NCBI GenBank assembly: GCA_032622095.1
Contig: CP136066.1
Coordinates: forward strand, 132,091,917 to 132,155,916
Length of the DNA: 64,000 nucleotides
From: Siphonodentalium dalli
Taxonomy: Eukaryota; Mollusca; Scaphopoda; Gadilida; Siphonodentaliidae
Direction: 5' to 3'
Of the stretch, positions 54,815 through 64,000 are shown one piece after another. Every line of letters begins with the position of its first letter. Position 1 is the stretch's first letter. Both the position numbers and the translations under genes were made by a program. Below the pieces are notes generated by a model, which worked only from the letters and a program-made list of their open reading frames with translations, did not search any database and was not told where the DNA came from.

Positions 54815-56325
54815 GTGAGTCTATTGTTAGTATTATTTTAATTGAGTTCAGTTTTTCATCTGTTTTGTTCGTTCTATCATGAGGATGAAGATTTGCTCAT
54901 GTCTCATTTCTACATTTTCTCACATTTCGGCTATAAAAGTTATAAAAGCTTGTGTTTTCTACATGTGTTTGAATCCTCTACTAATGGCTATTTCAAAATC
55001 ATCTTAATTAAACTCAGAACAATATTGGTTACCATCACAATTTAAATATTATTATTTAACGCCCACTTTCCATTGATTGACATATGAAGCACAACATTCT
55101 TGTTTTAATGTCAACAGAAACTAAATATTTTACGGAATGCAGGACTCCGTTTACGAAACGATTATCGGAATATAAATCCCCATTGTAATTCCCAAATAAT
55201 TTATCTAGACAAAGTTTTATATACGTTTCTAGGCATATATATATTCTTATACTGTGTTATGTATCACATGTGTTATTTTGACTGTTCGTTTCTGTACATA
55301 TTTTCTGTGTAAGATTTCCAATTCAACGTTAATTCTGTATCGACCACGTGCGAAACCGAAATTAATGTGGGGAAATCCCAGCTTTCTGGTAAAGTTACGT
55401 TTACGTATACCTCGAAATGCAGAAATGAGATATGTTCGATATACTTACGCTAAATATACTTTATACTCATCCATCGTCCAACGCCATATTTTCTCAATTT
55501 TTTCCGTTGGTATAAGACCACCCATGCCTTTTCAAGCTATTTATTCCCTAGGCCCCCTGGTCTTATACCCGCGATAATACGGTAATAGTTCTCAGATTGT
55601 TTTTTCATTTTAGTCAAGAATTCATGATTTTGAAGAAAAATGTTTTGATAAACCCATTGGGATTTGCATTCAGGATTTTCTTATTTGTTTACAAATTGAA
55701 GTTACATATTGAAGTTACATATTTTATTTTAAGAAACTGACATCTTCTTACATCTTGCAGTATTGTACACACTATGCATGTAGTAACATGTGAGAATATT
55801 TATATATTTTAAACTCTGTACATTCACAATTCATTCCAGGTTAATATGAACTCCATTGCACATAATGACATGATTCTGACTGCCCTTACATTTAGTCTTA
55901 TGCATGTTGTTGTATGACCAAAAGTTTGGATAAGTTGAGCATTTTACAACATGACTCTATAATATATTGTCACCACTGTAACACAATGGAAATTCAATCT
56001 CATGGCCAGTCAGAAATATTACCATATATATATGCTCATCTTATGACCATCCAATGTGTAGTTAACTGATTCAAACATAATAACCACTACCCCATATAAC
56101 ACATAACCATGAAGGTGGGGTCATTTTTTATTCAGATTCCATTGCCATGAGTTGGTCAGGAAATGCCACTACTAATATGTCTCATGTGTACAAACAAACA
56201 ATTGTGGATAAAGCCATGTTTTTTTACTGTTAATGGTAGCAGAATTCCTGCTCAAAGTCTGAATATCGACAGGAAAGGCTTAACAATGATGGATTGGTCC
56301 ACAACTTAGGTCTTGGTTGGGTTTG
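54815..56325. other. downstream of exon 16, terminal exon not found
   Basis: A 107-codon open frame at 55254-55577 has no family resemblance. Two weak acceptors (55759, 56126) could open a last exon but neither reads convincingly. Confidence 0.45.
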
Positions 56326-56452
56326 GACACGATGTGTAAATGGGTTTGTCGATACGGTATGAGTGCTGTCGCGGAAGGATAGAACGAGAGGTGCTCTATT
56401 CTTCCGCGACAGCACAAGTGCTGTATCGACAAACCCATTTACACATCGTGTC
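56326..56452. repeat. foldback hairpin C, about 52-bp arms
   Basis: GACACGATGTGTAAATGGGT ... GTGCTGTCGCGGAAG mirrors CTTCCGCGACAGCAC ... CATTTACACATCGTGTC around a 23-bp loop (56378-56400). Only a few mismatches in the middle of the arm. Confidence 0.94.
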
Positions 56453-56805
56453 ATTCTGTGTTTATTACACGCTTCGCGTCCTAGAATTAAAAATACAGGC
56501 TCAGAAGGTTTATTTAGGCACATAGAGGGCGTGTTTTTTCATGTGTGATGATACTTTTATTTTATAGTTCCGGTTTCATGGTTGAGGCGAACGTCATGTA
56601 CGTCATACGAGATGCGTATGAAACATATGTTCCAAACGTATTTGTAAATATCGAACAGCAATAACACAGTACTTCTGGGAACAAGCGTGTAATAAAATTT
56701 AATGAACCACATCACCTTCCTTTACTATTTATTATCTGTCTCTTTCTAATCATGTTTTATGTTGCTTAATTTAAAAGGTGGGCAAATATTTGGTAAAAAG
56801 CACAT

Positions 56806-57288
56806 TTACTCTAGTAGCTGAGGGCGTTTTGTATGCACTTTTATGTCCAGAGCAAAACTCTTCACGAATCCACTAATTGAAGGTACACGAACAATATTTG
56901 GTTGGTGACACATTTCCCATTGAGGGCGAAATGGGTCAAATGGCCACGCCCCTTTTTGCGCGAAGTACTACCACCCGCCGTGACTATATCTCCAGAACCG
57001 TTGGACATAGGGGGTCGTGTGACCACTCAAAATGTGCAGAATGGCCACATTATGGGGGGTCAGTAATACATTTTCATATCCAAAAGTCAATGGTTTTTAA
57101 GATAATTGCCAAAAACCAAAAAAAATCAATTTTTAAGGGCCCAATTTTGGGGTTCAGCACTTTTATCTCAAAGCTGAGCCCCCAATTCAAATTTTATTGA
57201 TCTATATCCATCGGTGCCACATATAGGTATAATTTCTGTACCATTATTGGATGAGATTGACCTCCAAGGAGCTCTTGACCCTGAAAAT
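56806..57288 (+). repeat. inverted repeat P, left arm (483 bp)
   Basis: TTACTCTAGTAGCTGAGGGC ... GAGCTCTTGACCCTGAAAAT. Its inverse is at 59894-60376 with a small number of substitutions. A 107-codon open frame inside it also exists in the other arm but resembles nothing. Confidence 0.93.
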
Positions 57289-59255
57289 AAGGTTTTTGGA
57301 TGGAATATATTGGTCGTAGAATGAAAAACAGACATTTTCCCAATAACAAAGATGTTGAGGAAATCATCAATTATACGGTATTTGATCAGTAACCTAAAAC
57401 TCCTACAAAAAGGTTACCTGGTGATATAATTTCAATGTAGTTCATCTTTTGTTAATATCTAGATTTCATGGCCTTTGATGTGAGATGGCTGCCAAAATGG
57501 TTATAAATGGAATGACATATATCACATTAGCAATATACTTGTAAATGAGTTCAATGTGTTATTTTCTTTAATTAAACTTATGGGAGAACAGGGTGTTTTT
57601 ATGGTATTCTAATGTTGAATTGAATTATACTCAGCCCACAAGTAGGTTTAGTAAATGTTGAGTTACTACAATTTGAACAATCAGTATGATTCAGTAGTCG
57701 AGCAGGTTGTGTCTTTATCAGTCCCACATCAATTTTGATTGGCTGCATTACCATTTTGTTTAAAGGTTCTACAATTTCCCTAACATGTACATTAATATTC
57801 TAGAACAAATAATGGCTAGCCTGGAGTGAGTTAGAAGAAAAATACAAGCATCAGTTGATATGCAGATATAAATACATACAAATCTACATTCTGCATGTAG
57901 CCATGCTATGCAATCCTCCCTCATGTTTCAACTTATCAAGGAAAAATGATCACATTACCAATGTCTATGATAGTCAGATGTTTTTTTAGATTTGTGGATG
58001 TTTGTAGATTTTGTAGATTTGTGGATGTTGTAATGCAATATAGATCTCCATTATAGTTGCACAAATTTTTTTTTCATTTCGTCCCTTTAAATTGATTTTT
58101 ATTTTTTATGTATGTATATGTGCCACTCCAAAAATGTCAGTAAAAGTACTGTAAACCGTTTGGTTTGATGTTATAGGCACAGGAGATATATATATACTTT
58201 ACATGTCAAATATTGTGAACCCTGCAGGTACGTTTATGTGTGTCAGTCGCCTTATGTGTGTGATGTACATGCAGTAACTACATGTATATTCTAGTGAAAT
58301 TTATGGTCTGCACTCTGCAGTATTTCAAAAACATGCTATGGCCATGCCTACATATACATATGTACACTGATTCAAACACAATGATTGTCAGGTTATAATC
58401 TATGTTTGAGGAAAGTTACTATGTATTTTTCATTTGTGTTGCATTTGTCAATATTAATGGGTCCCAGGAGTCCAGATGTTACTAGTGCAGAGCCCATTTA
58501 ATTTTCATGAAACTGGTGGACTTCATGTCTATACTCCTAAATAAACATGACACTGAGTCTTATCAGACCAAGACGGTATTGTGTAGGTTTTACTAGAATT
58601 ATATTTAGAAAAGACTCAACCATTATTTTTCCACTGCCCTTATCACAATATATTCATTTGGCAGTATTCATCCCAAGTTTAGAGGTGATGCTAATACATT
58701 TGGTATGATATTCAGGTAGAGCAAAGCGATCTGAACGAGTCGAGGATAAGCCACAATGTGTAGAAAACATTAAAAAACATGTATATTGTGAAATATTTTA
58801 ATAATGGGTGCTGGTTTTTACACACTGGCCATAATTGAGATGACTATTCCTGTTGTTTACCAAACATCAGCGTACACAATACAAGTATATATGTTCTTGA
58901 ATGTTGCATACAGACACTGACTTTTGCACAAATTGCTCGGGTTAGCCAAACAATGCAAAAACAACCAACTTTAGGTAAAATGATGGTACTTGACAGAATT
59001 GCTTTGACCTACAAACATATCAATCCAGCAGTACCCATCAGCATAATATAAAATTAGCAGGACCACTTAACCTGAGGTGGTATTGAAAATGAAAATATCT
59101 TTAAAATGGTAAGTTATGAGGGCTATTAGCTATTATGAAGAATTATGTTAGTGAAATTATAGACCCTCATCTTCTCCAACCTGCAAGTGATGCAACTATC
59201 ATGGCCAATCAAAACTAATGTGGGACTGACAAAGGCTCATTCTACTATTGATTGA
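57289..59255. other. spacer between the P arms
   Basis: About 2 kb of AT-rich sequence with no coding region or repeat recognised; TTTGTGGATGTT recurs twice near 58000. Confidence 0.5.
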
Positions 59256-60087
59256 ATAGTGATCATTCCATCATTTCCTAAAACTTTTTGTGAGATGAGG
59301 TGTCCTTTTGTAAGAATTGATTACTTCTGAAATATATACTGGTATATATGGTCATCTCCCATCTGATTACAACATGTTTTTACTATGCCCAGGTGCAATA
59401 CCCATTTTAGGATCGCAACATGTGGCTGCTGCATGAAGCAAACAGCTGGTCATTCCATTTAGTAAAAGTGTTTAGCATGTTTCATATCTTGGTCACTTAA
59501 ATCAGATCAGCTGTTAAATGTTGATAACAAATTTTGAAAACCGGTTTTGTTCAATCTGTACATTTCTGTTGATTAGAGCACAATTGTTACCTGATTTTTG
59601 GTAAAGCACACCAGTTTCCAAGGCATGTTCAGTCATGAAGAGCTCACGTTGTGTGTCGGGATCAACACATCCTCAGCAGCAATTTCCAGCTAATCCCATT
59701 GTGTGTGGTCAATTGTGCTCTTAAGTCGATCAGAGAATTCGGATAGTTCTTTAAAAAGTGTCATACATATGCTGTGGCCTTGGTGGTATTGTATACTTGT
59801 GGTGCGTAACATGCTGAAATCGGTTTTTGGCAATTATCTTAAAAACCATTGACTTTTGGATATGAAAATGTATTACTGACCCCCCATAATGTGGATTTTC
59901 AGGGTCAAGAGCTCCTTGGAGGTCAATCCCATCCGATAATGGTACAGAAATTATACCTATATGTGGCACCGATGGATATAGATCAATAAAATTCGAATTG
60001 GGGGCTCAGCTTTGAGATAAAAGTGCTGAACCCCAAAATTGGGCTCTTAAAATGGATTTGTTTTGGTTTTTGGCAATTATCTTAAAA
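59256..60087 (+). repeat. direct duplication, first copy (832 bp)
   Basis: Recurs at 63169-64000 with an offset of 3,913 bp; I found no mismatch reading the two side by side. The second copy is cut by the window end, so the true length is greater. Confidence 0.95.
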
Positions 60088-60376
60088 ACCATTGACTTTT
60101 GGATATGAAAATGTATTACTGACCCCCCATAATGTGGCCATTCCGCACATTTTGAGTGGTCACACGACCCCCTTTGGCCAATGGTTCTGGAGATATAGTC
60201 ACGGCGGGTGGTAGTACTTCGCGCAAAAAGGGGCGTGGCCATTTGACCCATTTCGCCCTCAATGGGAAATGTGTCACCAACCAAATATTGTTCGTGTACC
60301 TTCAATTAGTGGATTCGTGAAGAGTTTTGCTCTGGACATAAAAGTGCATACAAAACGCCCTCAGCTACTAGAGTAA
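59894..60376 (-). repeat. inverted repeat P, right arm
   Basis: Inverse of 56806-57288. Just inside, 59822-59892 additionally repeats GTTTTTGGCAATTATCTTAA ... CCCCCCATAATGTGG, found again at 60064-60136. Confidence 0.93.
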
Positions 60377-61186
60377 TTAAGAAATGGATGTTGATTTGCT
60401 TGCGTTCCATATAGTATGGATGCAAGTTGGTCTGACATTTTGTATGGCACTCAAAAGCCTTCTGCACATAAAAATGTCCGACCAATTGGATCCATTTTCC
60501 ACGAAACACTATTGAAACCAACATTAATTCCTTATATTTACACTCAACAAATTTAGAGAGTAGCTAGCATCCAATTTCAATGATATTCTGTCTATTTTAA
60601 TCAAGCATTGTATTGCAAGTTTAATAGTTGTCTCCATACAACATGGAACACGCTGGTGCCTAGGCATAATGTAATGATGCAATTTCAACCTACCAATATC
60701 CTGCATTCCAATTCCATACTCTGAATGCATATGAGTGTCAATATAAAAAATAAAGCCAACTGGAATTGAAACATGGCATGCACATATTTACTATTTGTGG
60801 TATATTAACCATTTGATGGATATTTGCTGATGTGTAGTTAATAGATTCACATCCTTTCATTTGTTGGGATGTTCAGCTAATATTATTTATACAACTTAAT
60901 AGCCAGGTTCAGTTCCTTGTATGTGTTACATGTGGTTGTGATGACATTTCTGTAGAGATTCATCTGACTGGAAAAATCACATGATTTGGTGGCACCAAAC
61001 CTACACATATATGCTGTATAATGTCACTGTTTAGATCGCATTGTAAGGCGACTGTTGCTATGTGACAAACTATTAGCACGTAGTTTCTCAATAAGGTCAA
61101 GTGACTTCAAACAAACAATCACAAGAATACTTTCTGCACTGGTAGTTTCTCTTATCAACCAATTAATGTTTACCATTCTTGTGGTA
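60377..61186. other. unannotated stretch
   Basis: Short open frames on the minus strand, none recognisable. Confidence 0.5.
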
Positions 61187-62050
61187 CAGTGAAACCTCTT
61201 CAAACCGGACCCTCTACAATCCAAACCCCTCTCCATTCCGAACGAATTGTTTGGTCCAGAATTTACCCAAGTGCATTGTCACTAATGATTACCTCTGTAA
61301 TCCGAAACCTCTGAACTCCAAATACCGGACAGCTTTATTAGTCCATAAGTTAACAAATACACTAATGTTTACCTCCAAAATCCGAACGCTTAAAGCGTAC
61401 TCCGAATACTGGACAGCTTTATTAGTCCATAAGTGAACAAATACACTAACGTTTACCTCCAAAATCTGAACGCTTAAAGCGATGGAAGAGACCAAACACA
61501 ATCAGTTAAAATCGGTGAACGTTTCCGTTTTTGAGTTGACCTGTGTGACCTCGATCACCATCAGTGGCAACAGTTAGTTAGAAACGGACGAAGTGTTCTT
61601 GGTACATTAATCAATTTATTTACAAATTAAAACGAATATAATGCCTGAGAATAAAAAGATACTGACGTATTTATATTTAATCTTATTCTAAATAAATTCC
61701 GAAAGCGATACCAGACGAACGCGCATGCACACAGGTAATATACTTTCGTACTATTGAATAAGCGTACCAATTTAATTAGCAGTCTTTTGTATCGGCAAAG
61801 CTTTGAAACGGATTAAACAACAGGTGTCTAATTGGATGCGCCTAAACCAGAATTGGTTACTGCATTGCACCACCTTCAGATACAGATAGATACCTGCTTG
61901 CTTATATCACAAACTGATTGAACAATGGTGACTTCACAAGTACACGTAATTAGAGCAGTGACACGTTGTTTTTACATCAGCTATTGTGCTGAAATGGACT
62001 CTTTGTTTTTATAACAATTGTCCAAACTAAACACTAATTCGCTAAAAGTA
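61187..62050 (+). mobile_element. pogo-like element, copy 2 (right end not found)
   Basis: Starts after TA with CAGTGAAACCTCTTCAAACC and shares long stretches with 1964-2678, including GGACAGCTTTATTAGTCCAT twice (61326, 61410) and GCGATACCAGACGAACGCGC. Its last part (61920-62050) matches 2190-2375 in inverted orientation. Confidence 0.7.
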
Positions 62051-62260
62051 CAGGACGGTGGTTTATTGTTACCATCACAGTTTTATTACATCAACTTATC
62101 ACAATTAATGAGCCATCGGGAAAACGATAGCTCAGAGTTGTATCTACCGTCAACAACATTTTCAAAAACCGCGAAACACCGTAAAATGTATCGTTTCCGT
62201 GTTTCCTGGTTTCTCTATATATATATATTTATTTCTTATTATAGCATGTTTATCTATTTA

Positions 62261-62408
62261 AGAAATAAATACACGGTGTATCGGTGTGTATGGTCAAGTT
62301 GTACCACAAAAAACTGATTGTAGGACGTCGATGCGTAGCAGAGTCCTACAATCAGTTTTTTGTGGTACAACTTGACCATACACACCGATACACCGTGTAT
62401 TTATTTCT
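62261..62408. repeat. foldback hairpin D, 66-bp perfect arms
   Basis: AGAAATAAATACACGGTGTA ... ACTGATTGTAGGAC mirrors GTCCTACAATCAGT ... TACACCGTGTATTTATTTCT without a mismatch I could find, around the 16-bp loop GTCGATGCGTAGCAGA. Confidence 0.97.
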
Positions 62409-63168
62409 TTTGTAATACGACTGAAAGTTTATGGTCACAAATCGACTGAATAGTCAACGAAATACTGCGCTTTTTCAGTCTCAGGTGAGAAAACATTTCG
62501 TGGTGTAATTCGTATTGGGCGTACTCGATTTCTTTGCATGGAGTACTCTTGTAATTTGTTTGCGTAAATAATCGTTGTGATTGGCTAAAAAACGATGTAT
62601 TTTCAGCGGCGCCCGTGCCTTTCATTTAAATTGTACAGGAAATACGATCGCGGTCATTTCTGTGTTGAACGTTGTTGGGACAACATGAATATGATCATCG
62701 ACTATGGACCATTTTCCTTACACAAAGCGATCTAAATGATCTAGTTTACTAAACTAATCTTATTACCCTTCTGTACTGGTGAACAAACGCTTTCATTTTC
62801 AACTTGATTCCGAAATATCGAATATGATCGAGATTCGAATCGACGAATGCACAGCCCGGCCCCATGGATTTATTTTGTCATTTAATATACTTACTAAGTA
62901 ACTTTCTTTGGTCGTAACATATATCAATATACCATAACATCATTTGGACCATATTCATTGGCAACCAAACTGGTTTCAAGCGACAAATCGCTAGAAAATT
63001 CGCAAGATTGTCAAGATGTAGCAAAATTCAAAGGGTTGCGGGTGTACTCCGTTGATGCCCCGTTTGCGCGGAGTTAGAAAAGACGGGAAAAGTCGCGTGC
63101 GGCGATCTGAATAAACCGATTTTTTTCGTGGTACATTGGAAAAAGTAGAATTGTACCACAAAACTGGT
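62409..63168. other. unannotated stretch between hairpin D and the duplication
   Basis: GTACCACAAAACTGG near 63152 echoes the GTACCACAAAAAACTG phrase of hairpin D, so both may belong to one element. No gene. Confidence 0.45.
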
Positions 63169-64000
63169 ATAGTGATCATTCCATCATTTCCTAAAACTTT
63201 TTGTGAGATGAGGTGTCCTTTTGTAAGAATTGATTACTTCTGAAATATATACTGGTATATATGGTCATCTCCCATCTGATTACAACATGTTTTTACTATG
63301 CCCAGGTGCAATACCCATTTTAGGATCGCAACATGTGGCTGCTGCATGAAGCAAACAGCTGGTCATTCCATTTAGTAAAAGTGTTTAGCATGTTTCATAT
63401 CTTGGTCACTTAAATCAGATCAGCTGTTAAATGTTGATAACAAATTTTGAAAACCGGTTTTGTTCAATCTGTACATTTCTGTTGATTAGAGCACAATTGT
63501 TACCTGATTTTTGGTAAAGCACACCAGTTTCCAAGGCATGTTCAGTCATGAAGAGCTCACGTTGTGTGTCGGGATCAACACATCCTCAGCAGCAATTTCC
63601 AGCTAATCCCATTGTGTGTGGTCAATTGTGCTCTTAAGTCGATCAGAGAATTCGGATAGTTCTTTAAAAAGTGTCATACATATGCTGTGGCCTTGGTGGT
63701 ATTGTATACTTGTGGTGCGTAACATGCTGAAATCGGTTTTTGGCAATTATCTTAAAAACCATTGACTTTTGGATATGAAAATGTATTACTGACCCCCCAT
63801 AATGTGGATTTTCAGGGTCAAGAGCTCCTTGGAGGTCAATCCCATCCGATAATGGTACAGAAATTATACCTATATGTGGCACCGATGGATATAGATCAAT
63901 AAAATTCGAATTGGGGGCTCAGCTTTGAGATAAAAGTGCTGAACCCCAAAATTGGGCTCTTAAAATGGATTTGTTTTGGTTTTTGGCAATTATCTTAAAA
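63169..64000 (+). repeat. direct duplication, second copy, cut by window end
   Basis: Same sequence as 59256-60087; continues beyond the window. Confidence 0.95.

Noticed and set aside
55254-55577. 107-codon plus-strand frame
   Set aside because: No family resemblance, no splice context; taken as chance.
55759-56230. Two possible terminal exons (acceptors TCTTGCAG near 55759 and TATTCAG near 56126)
   Set aside because: The first gives seven codons then a stop; the second a short frame with stop at about 56232. Neither has family resemblance I could confirm.
56877-57200. 107-codon frame, partly repeated at 60006-60305
   Set aside because: Both lie in the arms of inverted repeat P; conservation is explained by the DNA repeat and no domain is recognisable.
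1-64000. tRNA or rRNA genes
   Set aside because: None recognised by eye; a dedicated covariance search would be needed to exclude diverged tRNA-derived sequence.

Overview
This 64 kb window is animal nuclear DNA: AT-rich, intron-rich, with GT-AG splicing and dense in transposable elements. No prokaryotic-style gene packing is present. The repeat types (short 'AGCTCACC' repeats, hAT and pogo-like elements, many MITEs) and the one recognisable host gene suggest a marine lophotrochozoan, most likely a bivalve mollusc. The organism call is inference; the gene and element calls are read from the sequence.

The one host gene is on the + strand. Sixteen exons, at 3740-54814, join in one reading frame with every splice phase compatible, giving about 1,943 coding bases (647 codons). 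The product is recognisable as MYCBPAP (MYCBP/AMY-1-associated protein), a sperm- and cilium-associated protein with an Ig-like (ASH/PapD-type) domain in the middle. The 5' end (start codon, promoter) lies before the window or was not found, and the 3' terminal exon was not identified. Introns run from 267 bp to about 9.4 kb and hold nearly everything else.

Layout. 0-3.7 kb: decayed LINE ORF1-like fragments (minus strand) split by a pogo-like insertion. 5.15-5.82 kb: a 43-bp minisatellite just after the exon 2 donor. 9-10.6 kb: dispersed repeats and a MITE. 12.6-13.8 and 15.35-18.15 kb: two related hAT elements with perfect 8-bp target duplications, the larger carrying a broken BED-type transposase. 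19.8-20.4 kb: a MITE against the exon 7 donor. 22.9-23.8 kb: G/C-tract tandem repeats. 24.75-26.05 kb: a 650-bp tandem duplication holding an antisense hAT fragment. 26.2-27.5 kb: a DNA transposon with palindromic subterminal motifs. 29.66-30.46 kb: a 24-bp minisatellite. 31.6-38.2 kb: nested MITEs, a 122-bp CpG-rich satellite with alternating unit types, and a foldback hairpin. 38.4-40.26 kb: a TA-flanked transposon with CGGTA-rich ends. 48.2-49.6 kb: a pogo-like transposon. 50.17-51.38 kb: a long inverted repeat. 53.6-54.0 kb: a MITE. 56.3 and 62.3 kb: foldback hairpins. 56.8-60.4 kb: 483-bp inverted repeats. 59.26-60.09 kb recurs, apparently identical, at 63.17-64.0 kb.

The window is therefore one large cilium-type gene whose introns have been filled by cut-and-paste transposons and their short derivatives. 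Several of these carry arrays of short motifs just inside their ends, and four long near-perfect hairpins stand out as a structural class.
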